A stretch of DNA of 64,000 nucleotides from Melghirimyces thermohalophilus (lineage in GTDB: Bacteria > Bacillota > Bacilli > Thermoactinomycetales > DSM-45169), in NCBI RefSeq assembly GCF_900102685.1, contig NZ_FMZA01000015.1, forward strand, positions 27,813 through 91,812. Reading direction: 5' to 3'. Below, piece by piece: positions 24,765 to 35,850 of the stretch. How positions within the stretch are numbered: position 1 is the stretch's first letter; each line of letters starts with the position of its first letter. The notes under the pieces were generated by a model, which had not been told where the DNA came from, did no database searches, and saw only the letters and a program-made list of their open reading frames with translations. The position numbers were made by a program, and so were the translations under genes.

Positions 24765-27442
24765 GTCAGCCCTTTATCATTCCTTTTACTGAAGGGAGTA
24801 TGGAACAGAAGCACCTGATGGGAGGGAAGGGGGCCAACCTGGGAGAGATGACCCAAGCGGGCCTTCCCGTTCCGCCGGGGTTCACCCTGACCACAGCCGC
24901 TTGTTTGGAGTACTACGAAAACGGACGAACGTTGAAGTCCGCCAGAAAAGACGAGATTCGGAAAGCCCTCGATGCCCTGGAGGAGAAGTCGGGGAAAAAG
25001 CTGGGGGACCCGGCAAACCCTCTGTTGGTCTCTGTCCGGTCCGGGGCAGTGATCTCCATGCCGGGGATGATGGACACCGTCCTCAACCTCGGATTAAACG
25101 ATGAGACGGTACAAGGGTTGGAAGGATTGACGGAAAGCCCCCGTTTTGCTTACGACTGCTATCGTCGTTTTATCCAGATGTACGGGGACGTCGTCCTAGG
25201 CATTCCCCACTACCGGTTTGAACGCGTGATTGAAGAGATGAAAGAGGAACGGTCGGCCTCCTCCGATACGGAGCTTACCGCCGCCGATTGGCAAGTGGTG
25301 ATCGAACGGTTTAAGGACATGGTGAAAGAGGAGACGGGGCAACCCTTCCCTCAGGACCCGACGGAACAGCTGGAACGAGCGATCATCGCGGTCTTCGACT
25401 CCTGGAATAATCAGCGCGCCCGCATTTACAGAAAAATTCATAAGATCAGCGACGATTTGGGAACCGCGGTCAACGTACAGATGATGGTGTTTGGCAATAT
25501 GGGCGACGACTCGGGTACCGGCGTCGCCTTCACCCGAAATCCGTCTACCGGTGAAAAGGTTCTTTATGGAGAATTCCTTATCAACGCCCAGGGGGAGGAT
25601 GTGGTGGCCGGTATTCGGACCCCGGAGCCGATTGCCGCCTTGTCCAACCGGATGCCGGCGATTTACGATGCCTTCCGCGATATCAGCCGCCGGCTGGAAG
25701 CTCATTACCGGGATATGCAGGATATTGAATTTACCGTGGAACGGGGGAACCTCTACATTCTCCAGACTCGAAACGGCAAACGGACTGCTCACGCAGCGGT
25801 AAAGATCGCTGCCGATCTGGTGGAAGAAGGGGTGATCGACCGGCGTACCGCTTTAGAACGGGTGGATCCGGAACATCTGGATCAGATTCTGCACCGGCGA
25901 GTGGACCCAGATGCCCGGCTGAATGTGTTGACAAAGGGCTTGCCTGCTTCTCCCGGCGCCGCTGCGGGTAAACTGGTGTTTGATGCGGACACCGCAGAAC
26001 GGAAATCCCAGGAAGGGGAAAAAGTGATCCTGGCCCGTCCTGAAACCACACCGGACGATATCCACGGAATCGTCGCCTCCCAAGGCGTGCTGACCAGTCG
26101 AGGCGGGATGACCAGTCATGCAGCTGTGGTTGCCCGGGGCATGGGGAAACCCTGTATCTGCGGTTGTGAGGAAGCCCGTATCGATCTGAAGGCGGGGGAG
26201 CTAACCATCGGTGAGACCACTCTTCGAGAAGGGGATCAACTCTCCATCGACGGTGGGACCGGCCATGTGATCCAGGGCGAGGTGCCCTTGATCGATCCGG
26301 AACTATCCGTTGAATTTCAGCGGTTGCTGGAGTGGGCCGATGAGTTCCGCCGGTTAAAGGTGAGGGCCAATGCCGACAACTCGGAGGATTCGCAAACGGC
26401 ACGTCAGTTTGGCGCCGAAGGAGTAGGCCTTTGTCGAACGGAACATATGTTTATGGAAGCGGATCGGATCCCCTTGGTACGGGACATGATCCTCGCTGAA
26501 ACGGCGGACGAGCGTCGGGCAGCACTGGATCAACTGCTTCCTCTGCAACAGGGGGATTTCAAAGGCATTTTCCAAGCAATGGACGGGCTGCCGGTGACGA
26601 TTCGCCTGTTGGATCCGCCGTTGCATGAATTTCTGCCCAATCTGGAGGAGCTGTTGACAGAGCTGGTTCAGTTGCGGATGAACCCGGATGCGGACCGCCG
26701 AGAAATAGGCGAAAAAGAGGAGCTCCTCCGAAAAGTGCGGGCTCTTCACGAATTGAATCCCATGTTGGGCCACCGGGGGTGCCGCCTCGGTATGATTCAC
26801 CCGGAAATTTACGCTATGCAGGTGAAAGCGATTTTTCAGGCAGCGGCGGAAGTGATCCGGGAAGGGGCTTCGGTCGAACCTGAGATCATGATCCCTCTCG
26901 TCGGCCACGTCAATGAACTGAAAGAGATGCGCAAGTTAGTGGAGGAAGTAGCGGAGCAAGTGGAGAGCCGGACAGGGCAATCGATCCCCTTCAGTGTGGG
27001 GACGATGATCGAAGTGCCCCGGGCCGCCTTGACTGCTGCGGAAATCGCCGAAGAGGCCGACTTTTTCTCCTTTGGGACCAATGACCTGACACAGACCACC
27101 TTTGGGTACAGCCGAGATGACGCGGAAGGAAAATTTCTCCATCATTATATTGACCACAAGGTGCTGCCGGAGAATCCCTTTGTCACCCTTGATACCGATG
27201 GAGTGGGACGCTTAGTCTCTCTGGGGGTAAGGGAAGGACGACGGATCAAAGCGGACTTGAAGACGGGGATATGCGGCGAACACGGAGGCGAAAAGCGGTC
27301 TATTCAATTCTGCCATCAGGCAGGGTTGGATTATGTGAGCTGCTCTCCCTTCCGGGTTCCCCTGGCCCGGCTGGCGGCCGCTCAGGCTGCTATTCTCCAT
27401 TCTTCCGAACCAGACACAGACAGCTCTGCTAAAATCGGATAA
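24761..27442 (+). CDS. ppdK: Pyruvate, phosphate dikinase
   Basis: Interconverts pyruvate, ATP and Pi with PEP, AMP and PPi. The 893-residue protein has the N-terminal ATP-grasp domain ([39 protein letters not shown]), the phosphohistidine domain ([18 protein letters not shown], catalytic His in TSHAA) and the C-terminal PEP-binding barrel ([35 protein letters not shown]). The ATG overlaps the PPSR stop, so enzyme and regulator are made together. The ccpN-ppsR-ppdK arrangement suggests control at the pyruvate/PEP node. Confidence 0.97.
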   Translation: MSQPFIIPFTEGSMEQKHLMGGKGANLGEMTQAGLPVPPGFTLTTAACLEYYENGRTLKSARKDEIRKALDALEEKSGKKLGDPANPLLVSVRSGAVISMPGMMDTVLNLGLNDETVQGLEGLTESPRFAYDCYRRFIQMYGDVVLGIPHYRFERVIEEMKEERSASSDTELTAADWQVVIERFKDMVKEETGQPFPQDPTEQLERAIIAVFDSWNNQRARIYRKIHKISDDLGTAVNVQMMVFGNMGDDSGTGVAFTRNPSTGEKVLYGEFLINAQGEDVVAGIRTPEPIAALSNRMPAIYDAFRDISRRLEAHYRDMQDIEFTVERGNLYILQTRNGKRTAHAAVKIAADLVEEGVIDRRTALERVDPEHLDQILHRRVDPDARLNVLTKGLPASPGAAAGKLVFDADTAERKSQEGEKVILARPETTPDDIHGIVASQGVLTSRGGMTSHAAVVARGMGKPCICGCEEARIDLKAGELTIGETTLREGDQLSIDGGTGHVIQGEVPLIDPELSVEFQRLLEWADEFRRLKVRANADNSEDSQTARQFGAEGVGLCRTEHMFMEADRIPLVRDMILAETADERRAALDQLLPLQQGDFKGIFQAMDGLPVTIRLLDPPLHEFLPNLEELLTELVQLRMNPDADRREIGEKEELLRKVRALHELNPMLGHRGCRLGMIHPEIYAMQVKAIFQAAAEVIREGASVEPEIMIPLVGHVNELKEMRKLVEEVAEQVESRTGQSIPFSVGTMIEVPRAALTAAEIAEEADFFSFGTNDLTQTTFGYSRDDAEGKFLHHYIDHKVLPENPFVTLDTDGVGRLVSLGVREGRRIKADLKTGICGEHGGEKRSIQFCHQAGLDYVSCSPFRVPLARLAAAQAAILHSSEPDTDSSAKIG

Positions 27443-27452
27443 TGCGATCTTA

Positions 27453-27487
27453 AAGAACCTTGGAAATTCCAGGGTTCTCTATTTTTT
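27453..27487 (+). terminator. Rho-independent terminator after ppdK
   Basis: AGAACCTTGGAA pairs with TTCCAGGGTTCT (one G-T pair), followed by CTATTTTTT. Confidence 0.88.
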
Positions 27488-27805
27488 GAAGAAATGAGAT
27501 CAACTTTTTTGATAATGTCAAGGGATGGAAGGATTTTTTTTATGTTTCGGCGTATAATACTGAGGAGAACAATACCTAGGAAACAATTTTCGACAAATGT
27601 TCAAAAGTTGGAAACCCGTCAGGAGGTGGAAGGAATCAAGTACATGATGTAGAATTGAAAGATATGCAGCCGGTTTCCGCTCCGTTCCTCATACATATTT
27701 GCCTGATTTTCCCTCTCTATAAAGGGGAGGATTTTGACGAATGTTGGCGAATAGGTACGTGTTGAGCGGTAGACCGATATCAGCACGACGGGAGGCGGTG
27801 ATTTC
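27488..27805 (+). other. Leader/promoter region of dnaG-sigA, no gene seen
   Basis: This AT-richer 318-nt stretch has a TATAAT box at 27553-27558 with no good -35 at 17 bp. A sequence resembling a ribosome site (CAGGAGGTGGAAGG near 27620) leads only into short closed frames. The last part provides the dnaG ribosome site. I see no coding gene or known RNA. Confidence 0.45.
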
Positions 27806-29644
27806 ATGGGGGGACGGATCCCTGAAGAAGTCATCGACCGGGTCCGGGAACATTTTGATATCGTCGATGTGGTGGGTCAAACGGTTCAACTGAAAAAAAG
27901 TGGACGAAACTTTTTCGGCTTGTGCCCGTTTCATTCTGAGAGGACCCCATCTTTTTCTGTTTCTCCGGAGAAACAGATTTACTACTGCTTCGGGTGCGGA
28001 GCTGGTGGAGATGTATTGAAGTTCATCATGGAGTCGGAACAGCTCACCTTTGTGGAAGCGGTTCGCCATCTGGCAGAGCTTGCGGGTATCGAGATTCCTC
28101 AAGGGGATGGAAAAGATGCCTACGATCCGGAAGAAGCCCGGCGCGAGGAGCTTCGCAAGGTGACGGAGCTGACGGCCCGGTTGTACCATTATCTGTTAAT
28201 GGAAACGGATCACGGTAAAGAAGCCCGGAGGTATTTGGAAGAGCGGGGGATCACCCGGGAAACGATCAAGGAGTTTCAACTGGGTTACGCCCCGGATTCC
28301 TTTCATTTTCTCCGCTCTTTTCTGAGACGGCGCAACATTGACGAAGAGCTGGGGGAGGAGGCGGGACTTTTAGCCCGTCGGAATTCGTCCCGGGGAAGGG
28401 CTTCATGCTTCGACCGGTTTCGGGACCGGGTGATGTTTCCGATCCATGATACCCAGGGCCGGGTGATCGGGTTTGGCGGAAGGGTGCTGGGGGATGGCCA
28501 GCCCAAATACTTGAACAGCCCGGAAACGCCGCTCTTCCACAAGGGGAAGTTTCTGTTTAATCTGCACCGCGCTAGAAAGGCGGTTCGAAAAGAGGGGACA
28601 GCGATCCTGTTTGAGGGTTACATGGATGTCATCTCCGCTTGGCAAGCAGGTGTTCGAACCGGTCTCGCCAACTTGGGGACGTCCCTGACAGAGTCTCAAG
28701 CTCGGGTGATCCGTCGGAACGCCGAGACGACCATCCTCTGTTATGACTCCGACCAAGCGGGCCAACATGCAGCAGAGCGGGCGGCGGGTTTGATCCGAGA
28801 ACAGGGCGGGGTTGTCAAAGTGGCTCGGATGCCCCAGGGAATGGACCCGGACGATTATATTCGCAGACGGGGTGCGGAGGCCTTCAATGCGGATGTGATT
28901 GCCCAGGCCGACCCTTATATGTCCTTTAAACTGGAAGCCCTCAAAGAAAGTTTTGATCTCAAGGACGAGGAGGGGAGGATGCGATATCTGACCCGGGCTA
29001 TCGAGATGATCACCGAGCTTCCCCGGGCGATCGAACGGGACCATTATCTGCGGCGGCTGGCAGAGGAATTCCAGCTGTCACTGGATGCCCTCAAACAGGA
29101 ACAACGGCGGATCGCCGTGAAAAAGAAGAAAGAGGGTTACGGGGATAAAGGGTCCGGGAAGTGGAATAATGGATATCACGGTGGCAAACACATGGTCGGT
29201 CAGCATCGCCGCACCTTGGCGTATGAAGAGGCGGAAAAGCGCCTCTTAACCGCGATGATGCACGACAGAAACGTTGCCGAACGGGTGAGGGAAACGGTAG
29301 GTGCCGATTTTAACAGTGAAGTGTACGGTGCCTTGGCCGCTTATCTGTATGCCTACTATGCCGAGGGACATCCGGCTGATCCGGGGCGCTTTATCCGTTA
29401 TCTTAAAGACGAGCGGCTGTTGGAAGTGGCCAGCGGTTTGGCGTTCCTCGATACGCCTCCGGAAGTGGCGGAAGAAGCGATCGCCGATTATATCCGACAT
29501 ATCCGCAATCATCCTATTCATAAAGAAATTGAACAGAAGAAAGAGCAAGTCAAAGAGGCTGAGCGTGCTGGTGACATTGCTAAGGCTACCCGTTTGGGGA
29601 TTGAACTGATGCGTCTGAGGGAAAGGGTTCAAAAAGAGGCCTGA
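27806..29644 (+). CDS. dnaG: DNA primase
   Basis: Synthesises RNA primers for replication. The 612 residues show the CHC2 zinc domain ([20 protein letters not shown] then [10 protein letters not shown]), the primase catalytic core with TOPRIM ([38 protein letters not shown]), and a C-terminal DnaB-binding helical domain from about residue 450. ATG 27806 follows GGGAGGCGGTGATTTC. The macromolecular synthesis pair dnaG-sigA is conserved. Confidence 0.97.
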   Translation: MGGRIPEEVIDRVREHFDIVDVVGQTVQLKKSGRNFFGLCPFHSERTPSFSVSPEKQIYYCFGCGAGGDVLKFIMESEQLTFVEAVRHLAELAGIEIPQGDGKDAYDPEEARREELRKVTELTARLYHYLLMETDHGKEARRYLEERGITRETIKEFQLGYAPDSFHFLRSFLRRRNIDEELGEEAGLLARRNSSRGRASCFDRFRDRVMFPIHDTQGRVIGFGGRVLGDGQPKYLNSPETPLFHKGKFLFNLHRARKAVRKEGTAILFEGYMDVISAWQAGVRTGLANLGTSLTESQARVIRRNAETTILCYDSDQAGQHAAERAAGLIREQGGVVKVARMPQGMDPDDYIRRRGAEAFNADVIAQADPYMSFKLEALKESFDLKDEEGRMRYLTRAIEMITELPRAIERDHYLRRLAEEFQLSLDALKQEQRRIAVKKKKEGYGDKGSGKWNNGYHGGKHMVGQHRRTLAYEEAEKRLLTAMMHDRNVAERVRETVGADFNSEVYGALAAYLYAYYAEGHPADPGRFIRYLKDERLLEVASGLAFLDTPPEVAEEAIADYIRHIRNHPIHKEIEQKKEQVKEAERAGDIAKATRLGIELMRLRERVQKEA

Positions 29645-29678
29645 TGCAATGGACTCAGGGAAGGAGGGAATCGCAAAA

Positions 29679-30794
29679 TTGGCAAATGAGCAGAATGTTG
29701 ACATGGAGCAAGAGCTCACCCTTGAGCAAGTGAAAGAGCAATTGACCGACCTCGGAAAGAAACGCGGGGTCCTAACATATAAAGAAATTACGGAAAAGAT
29801 GGCCGCCTTTGACCAAGATCCACAACAAGTGGATGAGTTTTTCGAGACCCTGAATGAACAAGGGGTCCAGGTGGTTAATGAGGATGAGGAGTCCGTCGAC
29901 TTTGTCGAGGAAGAAGAAAATGAAGATGAACTTCTGGAAGACGATTTGAGCGTTCCCCCAGGGGTGAAAATCAACGATCCGGTCCGTATGTATCTAAAGG
30001 AGATCGGACGGGTGCCGCTTTTGTCCGCCGAAGAAGAGGTGGCTTTGGCCGAACGGATCGAACAAGGTGACGAAGAGGCGAAACGCCGCCTTGCAGAAGC
30101 CAACCTCCGGCTAGTGGTTAGCATTGCCAAGCGCTATGTCGGACGGGGCATGCTGTTTCTCGACCTGATTCAGGAAGGAAACATGGGCTTGATCAAAGCG
30201 GTGGAGAAGTTCGATTACCGTAAAGGCTTTAAATTCAGCACCTATGCGACTTGGTGGATCCGTCAGGCGATCACCCGGGCGATCGCTGATCAGGCACGGA
30301 CGATTCGGATTCCGGTTCATATGGTGGAAACGATCAATAAACTAATCCGCGTTTCCCGTCAATTGCTGCAAGATCTAGGACGTGAACCCACACCGGAAGA
30401 GATCGCGGAGGAGATGGATCTCAGCCCGGACAAAGTGCGAGAAATCATGAAGATCGCCCAGGAGCCGGTCTCTTTGGAGACGCCGATCGGCGAGGAGGAC
30501 GACTCTCACCTGGGAGACTTCATTCCTGACGACGACGTGCAGGCCCCGGCGGATGCGGCCGCTTATGAATTGTTGAAGGAACAGCTGAAAGACGTGTTGG
30601 ACACTCTCTCCGATCGTGAGGAAAACGTGCTTCGCCTCCGTTTCGGTCTGGATGATGGACGGACCCGCACCCTGGAGGAAGTGGGCAAGGTGTTTGGCGT
30701 CACCCGAGAACGGATCCGGCAGATTGAAGCTAAGGCTCTCCGCAAATTGCGTCATCCCAGTCGCAGCAAACGCTTAAAAGATTTCCTCGAGTAA
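29679..30794 (+). CDS. sigA: Primary sigma factor SigA (RpoD), TTG start
   Basis: Housekeeping sigma-70 factor of 371 residues. Region 1.2 is [20 protein letters not shown]. Region 2 includes [20 protein letters not shown] and [20 protein letters not shown]. Region 4 HTH is [23 protein letters not shown] 29679 is preferred over ATG 29649: AAGGAGGG lies 10 bases ahead, and translation then begins MANEQ, like MADKQ in Bacillus. The ATG has no ribosome site. A terminator follows. Confidence 0.96.
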   Translation: MANEQNVDMEQELTLEQVKEQLTDLGKKRGVLTYKEITEKMAAFDQDPQQVDEFFETLNEQGVQVVNEDEESVDFVEEEENEDELLEDDLSVPPGVKINDPVRMYLKEIGRVPLLSAEEEVALAERIEQGDEEAKRRLAEANLRLVVSIAKRYVGRGMLFLDLIQEGNMGLIKAVEKFDYRKGFKFSTYATWWIRQAITRAIADQARTIRIPVHMVETINKLIRVSRQLLQDLGREPTPEEIAEEMDLSPDKVREIMKIAQEPVSLETPIGEEDDSHLGDFIPDDDVQAPADAAAYELLKEQLKDVLDTLSDREENVLRLRFGLDDGRTRTLEEVGKVFGVTRERIRQIEAKALRKLRHPSRSKRLKDFLE

Positions 30795-30817
30795 AGCAAA
30801 ATACAGCGTTTTTTGGA

Positions 30818-30850
30818 AAAGCACTCCATTGTAGGGTGCTTTATTTTTTT
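30818..30850 (+). terminator. Rho-independent terminator after sigA
   Basis: AAAGCACTCC pairs with GGGTGCTTT around a short loop, followed by ATTTTTTT. Confidence 0.88.
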
Positions 30851-30938
30851 GCTGGTTCAATTTTATCCCTTTTCGGAACCCGATGCAAACCGCAGGAGAG
30901 CAAGTAAATGGGTCGAATACGGTACTTTTAAAAAATTC

Positions 30939-30968
30939 TTGAAGGAATTTGCTGCTTGATCCTATAAT
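30939..30968 (+). promoter_or_regulatory. Promoter for acyl-CoA dehydrogenase
   Basis: TTGAAG (30939-30944) and TATAAT (30963-30968) are separated by 18 bp. A cre-like operator begins seven bases after the -10. Confidence 0.8.
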
Positions 30969-30974
30969 AATAAA

Positions 30975-30988
30975 TGAAAGCGCTAACA
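30975..30988 (+). promoter_or_regulatory. Catabolite-responsive element (cre)
   Basis: TGAAAGCGCTAACA fits the consensus TGWAANCGNTNWCA at every position. It lies around the expected transcription start of the acyl-CoA dehydrogenase gene, a position where CcpA-P-Ser-HPr binding represses. Fatty-acid oxidation would thus be shut off in sugar-rich conditions; CcpA itself is not in this window. Confidence 0.75.
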
Positions 30989-31017
30989 TCAAGAGTGACA
31001 GGGGAGTGGAGGAAAGC

Positions 31018-32160
31018 ATGAATTTTGATTTAACCGAAGAACAGCAAATGGTGCGTAAGTTGATGCGGGATTTTGCGGAAGGTGAAGTAGCGCCTGGTGC
31101 CGACGAACGAGACCGGACAAAAACGTTTCCGGTAGAAATATTTGAAAAGATGGCTAAACTCAATCTCATGGGTCTTCCCTTTCCTGAAGAATACGGGGGT
31201 GGAGGCGGAGATTCGATCAGTTTTGCCATCGCGGTGGAGGAGCTGTCCCGGGTCTGCGCTTCCGTTGGCATCACCTATTCGGCCCATGTTTCTCTGGGAT
31301 GTGCCCCCTTTTACCTTTTTGGAACGGAAGAGCAGAAACAGGAATACCTCGTTCCTCTCTGTCAGGGGAAAAGTTTGGGCGCCTTTGGTCTGACAGAGCC
31401 TCAAGCCGGATCGGATGCAGGAGGCACCCGAACCCACGCCGTTCGGGAAGGCGATGAATGGGTGATCAACGGTTCCAAATGTTTTATCACTAATGCTAGC
31501 TATGCAAAATTCGTCGCCTTGACGACGGTTACCGGAAGGAAAGAAGACGGTTCTCCTGAAATCACCGCTCTGATCGCCCCGACCGATGCGGAAGGGTTCC
31601 AGGTGTTGGACTCCTACGTCAAAATGGGATTGCACAGCTCCAACACCACCGAGCTGGTGTTAGAAAATGTTCGGGTGCCCGCCGACCATGTGTTAGGGAA
31701 GATCGGGGAAGGATTTAAACAGTTTTTGATCACCCTGGACGGGGGACGGATCGGGATCGGGGCGATGGCTCTCGGCATTGCCCAAGGCGCCTATGAATCC
31801 GCCCTGCGCTACGCCCGGGAGCGGGTGCAATTCGGCCGTTCCATCTCCAAATTTCAGGTGATCCAGCATAAGCTGGCGGATATGGCCATGCAGATCGAAT
31901 TGGCTCGAAACATGGTGTACAAAGCGGCCTGGTTAAAGGACCAAGGACGTAAGTTTACGAAGGAAGCGTCTATGGCTAAGCTATATGCTTCGGAAACGGC
32001 CATGCGGGTTTGTGACCAGGCCGTGCAAATTCACGGCGGATATGGCTATATGCACGACTACAAGGTAGAACGCTTCTTCCGAGACGCGAAACTGACGGAA
32101 ATCGGCGAAGGGACTTCGGAAATCCAACGGATGGTGATTGCCCGAGAAATCGGTTGTTGA
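31018..32160 (+). CDS. Acyl-CoA dehydrogenase
   Basis: FAD-dependent enzyme of 380 residues catalysing alpha,beta-dehydrogenation of acyl-CoA. It contains [60 protein letters not shown] and the C-terminal [20 protein letters not shown] followed by [11 protein letters not shown], where the Glu of GEGTS is the likely catalytic base. Resemblance is to short-chain/butyryl types, but chain length cannot be read from sequence. ATG 31018 follows GTGGAGGAAAGC. It is followed by an acyl-CoA ligase gene. Confidence 0.95.
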   Translation: MNFDLTEEQQMVRKLMRDFAEGEVAPGADERDRTKTFPVEIFEKMAKLNLMGLPFPEEYGGGGGDSISFAIAVEELSRVCASVGITYSAHVSLGCAPFYLFGTEEQKQEYLVPLCQGKSLGAFGLTEPQAGSDAGGTRTHAVREGDEWVINGSKCFITNASYAKFVALTTVTGRKEDGSPEITALIAPTDAEGFQVLDSYVKMGLHSSNTTELVLENVRVPADHVLGKIGEGFKQFLITLDGGRIGIGAMALGIAQGAYESALRYARERVQFGRSISKFQVIQHKLADMAMQIELARNMVYKAAWLKDQGRKFTKEASMAKLYASETAMRVCDQAVQIHGGYGYMHDYKVERFFRDAKLTEIGEGTSEIQRMVIAREIGC

Positions 32161-32249
32161 TCTCATCCAAGCCTGACTCCCACCGGGAGGAGGGCGTTTC
32201 TCTTCTATTATCAGAATGTTAAAAATGGAATGGACAGGGGGTATACCGG

Positions 32250-33896
32250 ATGGCCGAGCAAATGAAGACGACGATGGGGGATCTCTTGGACGGGATTGTA
32301 TCTCAACAAGGGGAGCAAGAAGGGGTGATCTACCCCGAACGAGGGCTGCGATGGACCTATCGAGAGTTCAGGAATCAATGCAATCAAGCTGCCAAGGGTT
32401 TCATGAAGTTGGGGCTGAAAAAGGGGGATCACCTGGCGATCTGGGCGACCAATCACCCGGAATGGCTGGTGACTCAGTTTGCCACAGGAAAGATGGGGGC
32501 GGTCCTGGTCACCGTCAACACCAATTACCGCGTTCGGGAATTGGAGTACCTGCTGCGCCAATCAGATACGGAAACCCTCATCCTGATGGAGGAGTTCCGA
32601 AATGCCAGCTATGTGGATATGTTGTATGAAATCTGTCCGGAACTGAAGGAGTGCGCTCCAGGTCAGCTCCGGTCCGCCCGTCTGCCCCGTTTGAAAAATG
32701 TCATCCTCATCGGTGACGAGCGGAAACCAGGTATGTACCTTTGGTCCGATCTGATGGAGATGGGAAAAAGCGTTTCCGACGAGGAGCTGGCCGAGAGACA
32801 AGCCTCCCTCCATCCGGATGATGTGATCAATATGCAGTACACCTCTGGCACGACCGGTTTTCCCAAAGGGGTGATGCTCACCCACAACAACATTGTCAAT
32901 AATGCCAAAAACATCGCCGAATGCATGAAGCTGACTGCGGAGGACCGGATGTGTATTCCAGTCCCCTTCTTCCATTGTTTCGGATGTGTGCTCGGCACTT
33001 TGGCCTGTGTGACTGCGGGAGCGGTGCTGATCCCTGTGATCCAATTCGATCCGCTGACCGTCCTTGAGATCGTGGAGAAGGAGCGCTGCACTGCCTTGCA
33101 TGGGGTGCCCACCATGTTTATCGCTGAACTGGACCATCCCGAATTCCCCCGGTTCCAGCTGGACTCCTTGCGAACGGGCATTATGGCTGGCTCCAACTGT
33201 CCAATGGAAGTGATGAAGCGGGTGATCCACGACATGGGGGCGGATCAGATCACCATCGCTTATGGTCAGACGGAATCATCTCCCGTGATTAGCCAGACGA
33301 GAACCGATGATCCGATTGAACGCCGGGTGGAGACCGTTGGCCAAAAGCTGCCTCAAGTCGAGGTGAAAGTGATCCACCCCGACACCGGTGAAGAGGTGGG
33401 TCCCGGAGAGCAGGGGGAACTGTGCACCCGGGGTTATCACGTGATGAAGGGATACTACAAGATGGAGCAGGCCACTCGGGAGGTGATTGATGAAGAGGGG
33501 TGGCTGCATACGGGAGATTTGGCTACGATGGATGAGGAGGGTTACCTGCGGATTACCGGCCGCTTAAAAGACATGATCATCCGTGGAGGCGAAAATATCT
33601 ATCCCCGGGAGATAGAGGAGTTTCTTTACACCCATCCTGAAATTCTCGATGTTCAGGTGGTGGGGGTTCCTGACGCCACATACGGGGAAGAGGTCATGGC
33701 TTTCATCCGAGTCAAGGAAGGGCAAACGATCACCGCTGAGGAGCTGCGCTCCTTTTGTGAAGGGAAGATCGCCCGATACAAAATCCCCAAGTATGTGCAA
33801 CAAGTGGACAGCTACCCGATGACAGCCAGCGGTAAGGTCCAAAAATATAAGTTGCGGGAGCAAGCCGCCCGTAATTTACAGCTCAGCGAAAAATAA
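32250..33896 (+). CDS. AMP-binding acyl-CoA synthetase (FadD-like)
   Basis: ATP-dependent carboxylate-CoA ligase of 548 residues. The P-loop-like motif is MQYTSGTTGFPKGVMLTH. Others are YGQTESSPVISQT, GWLHTGDLATMDEEGYLRIT and RLKDMIIRGGENIYPREIEE, with the C-terminal catalytic lysine in MTASGKVQKYKLRE. This subgroup activates medium- or long-chain fatty acids. AGGGGG lies upstream of the ATG. It probably supplies substrate to the preceding acyl-CoA dehydrogenase; an 89-bp gap lies between them. Confidence 0.92.
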   Translation: MAEQMKTTMGDLLDGIVSQQGEQEGVIYPERGLRWTYREFRNQCNQAAKGFMKLGLKKGDHLAIWATNHPEWLVTQFATGKMGAVLVTVNTNYRVRELEYLLRQSDTETLILMEEFRNASYVDMLYEICPELKECAPGQLRSARLPRLKNVILIGDERKPGMYLWSDLMEMGKSVSDEELAERQASLHPDDVINMQYTSGTTGFPKGVMLTHNNIVNNAKNIAECMKLTAEDRMCIPVPFFHCFGCVLGTLACVTAGAVLIPVIQFDPLTVLEIVEKERCTALHGVPTMFIAELDHPEFPRFQLDSLRTGIMAGSNCPMEVMKRVIHDMGADQITIAYGQTESSPVISQTRTDDPIERRVETVGQKLPQVEVKVIHPDTGEEVGPGEQGELCTRGYHVMKGYYKMEQATREVIDEEGWLHTGDLATMDEEGYLRITGRLKDMIIRGGENIYPREIEEFLYTHPEILDVQVVGVPDATYGEEVMAFIRVKEGQTITAEELRSFCEGKIARYKIPKYVQQVDSYPMTASGKVQKYKLREQAARNLQLSEK

Positions 33897-34275
33897 GGGA
33901 AGAATCAGACCGAAAAAGGCCGGTTTTTGACGGCTCGTTGCGAATACGGTTTGTTTCCAGCTCCATATATCTTTGAGCTTCTCCTAATGTTTGCAGGCTC
34001 TTTTGCTCCATACTTGGGGTCCACCGCATGAGTTGGCCATTTTGTGCTAGAGCTTTCTCATCAGCATGATATGGTTTTAAACTCTTTTAAGATGTCTGCT
34101 CACCTGAACAGAATGTGGAAAGGGTCGTCGGTGAAGGACTTTTTGCCGATTCTTTTACACCGGGAATGCCAAACAAGCGCGCGGTAATATGTAAGATCGG
34201 ATGGAAAGTGGCGTGATTCCGTCATAAAAAACTAAGGGATGGAAATCATAGGAGGGGTAAGCATTTCCATCAGAA
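33897..34275. other. Intergenic region with a possible decayed minus-strand ORF
   Basis: No intact gene. On the minus strand about 33,890-34,085, a frame of some 60 codons is open and protein-like (LMRWTPSMEQKSLQTLGEAQ, then RYMELETNRIRNEPS) but lacks a start with a ribosome site and runs into the acyl-CoA ligase gene end. It may be a remnant of an inserted gene. I cannot name the family. The remainder has no strong promoter; the M1 peptidase ribosome site lies at its end. Confidence 0.35.
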
Positions 34276-34290
34276 ATGGGGAGTGGACGG

Positions 34291-35736
34291 ATGAAGCGTC
34301 GCTTTTTGTTTTTTATGGCCCTGATCCTGGCAGGGGCCCCTTTGTTGCAGAATCCGAATCTGGCCCAAGCGGAAGGAAAGTGGAGAGGGGCAGAGCGTCG
34401 TCCTTACTATGTTATCGATGCTCGCTATGATGAGGCATCCACTAAAGTGACCGGCCATCTGTCGGTCAAGGTACCTGTCGAGAAGGAAGCGTTGAGCCAG
34501 GTGTATTTTCATCTTTATCCCAACGCTTTTGCCGACTGGAAATGGGGGGAGGAATCCAAACCAAAGCAGCCTGGTTATCTGAAGGTGAAAAATGTCCGAG
34601 TGGACGGGGTTCAGGCGCACAACAAAACCAAAGAGACCCTGCTCAAGGTAGATCTGCCGACCCCGGTCCATCCCGGCAAAACAACCCAGGTGGAAATGGA
34701 TTATGAACTAAAGCTTCCCAAAGGCGGGATGCGCCTCAACAAGTACGGAAACACCGCTTTTTTGGCCCAGTGGTACCCGATGCTGGCAGTTAAAGACCGG
34801 GAGGGGTGGCATACCGATCCATATACCACGACCGGCGATCCTTTTTACTCTCAGATGTCCGATTTTGAGATCACCTTTCATGTGCCGGAGGGGTATCGCT
34901 TGATCACCAGCGCCAAAGATTCCCCCGAACCGGTCGACTCCGAAGTGACCCTCCGGCAGGCCAATGTACGGGATTTTGCTGCGGTGATCAGTAAAGATTA
35001 TGAACCGGTTCAGGGGAGAGCGGGGGATGTACAAGTCAACCTCTGGTACCTCAAAGGTATGGAAGATGTGGCTCAGGAGCTTCATCAGGCGGCCATCTCC
35101 GGGATGGAGTTTTTCGGAAAACACTTTGGGAAGTATCCCTATCAAGAAGTGGATGTGGTGCTGGGGGAGACTGGATACGGCATTGCCGGGATGGAGTATC
35201 CAGGTTTGGTCACTTCCCTAGATAAAATCCCGACCCGCAAAGGGGAGCGGCCAGCCGTCAATGTAGTTGCCCACGAGCTGGCTCACCAATGGTGGTACGG
35301 GGTTGTCGGCAACAATCAGGTGAAAGAGCCTTGGTTGGACGAGGGATTGACCACCTTCTCTGAATTTCTGTTCATGTCCGAACAGATGGGGGAAAACGAA
35401 CAGGATCTGTTGGTCAAGGCGGCGGAACGCACCGATCGAATTCATGAGGAAAAAGGGGTTACCTCTGTCGAATCCCTCTACAAATACTCGGACCCAGTCT
35501 ACGGGATGATGGTCTACACCCGTCCCGCCGCCATGCTCTGGAAGTTGGCAGATGAACTAGGAAAAGAGAAGGTGCTGGAAATCCTCAGTACCTACTACGA
35601 CCGGTATCGCTTCCAGACAGCCACCACCCAGGATTTTGTCCAGGTGGCTAGTGAAGTGGCCGGGAAAGATTTAAAACCTTTCTTCGACCACTGGCTCTAT
35701 TTTAAAGACCGGTCGATGTCAAAGAAAAAAGGATAA
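34291..35736 (+). CDS. Secreted M1-family metallopeptidase
   Basis: Zinc aminopeptidase-like protein of 481 residues. The N-terminal signal MKRRFLFFMALILAGAPLLQ ends near LAQAEG, so it is exported. The zinc site is NVVAHELAHQWWYGVVGN (HExxH) with the third ligand in WLDEGLTTFSEF; GYGIAGMEYPGLVTS is a GxMEN-like exopeptidase motif with Tyr in place of Asn. ATG 34291 is chosen over ATG 34276 because GGGAG precedes it and the protein then starts as a signal peptide. It is shorter than classic aminopeptidase N, lacking the large C-terminal domain. A role in external peptide use is inferred. Confidence 0.9.
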   Translation: MKRRFLFFMALILAGAPLLQNPNLAQAEGKWRGAERRPYYVIDARYDEASTKVTGHLSVKVPVEKEALSQVYFHLYPNAFADWKWGEESKPKQPGYLKVKNVRVDGVQAHNKTKETLLKVDLPTPVHPGKTTQVEMDYELKLPKGGMRLNKYGNTAFLAQWYPMLAVKDREGWHTDPYTTTGDPFYSQMSDFEITFHVPEGYRLITSAKDSPEPVDSEVTLRQANVRDFAAVISKDYEPVQGRAGDVQVNLWYLKGMEDVAQELHQAAISGMEFFGKHFGKYPYQEVDVVLGETGYGIAGMEYPGLVTSLDKIPTRKGERPAVNVVAHELAHQWWYGVVGNNQVKEPWLDEGLTTFSEFLFMSEQMGENEQDLLVKAAERTDRIHEEKGVTSVESLYKYSDPVYGMMVYTRPAAMLWKLADELGKEKVLEILSTYYDRYRFQTATTQDFVQVASEVAGKDLKPFFDHWLYFKDRSMSKKKG

Positions 35737-35740
35737 TCCC

Positions 35741-35768
35741 AGGAGCCGGCAGTGACCGGCTCCTTTAC
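35741..35768 (+). terminator. Hairpin after the M1 peptidase gene
   Basis: AGGAGCCGG pairs with CCGGCTCCT around loop CAGTGA, followed by a short TTTA. The stem is strong but the T tract is short. Confidence 0.65.
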
Positions 35769-35850
35769 CGTGTGTTCACTATCCATCGAAAAGTTGAGCG
35801 GCCGAGGTGCATAGGAGTAATCAAGTCCATTCTGGGGGAGGTCCTGTTGT

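Noticed and set aside
29649..29678. ATG 29649 as sigA start
   Set aside because: No ribosome site; the TTG at 29679 has AAGGAGGG upstream and yields the normal MANEQ start.
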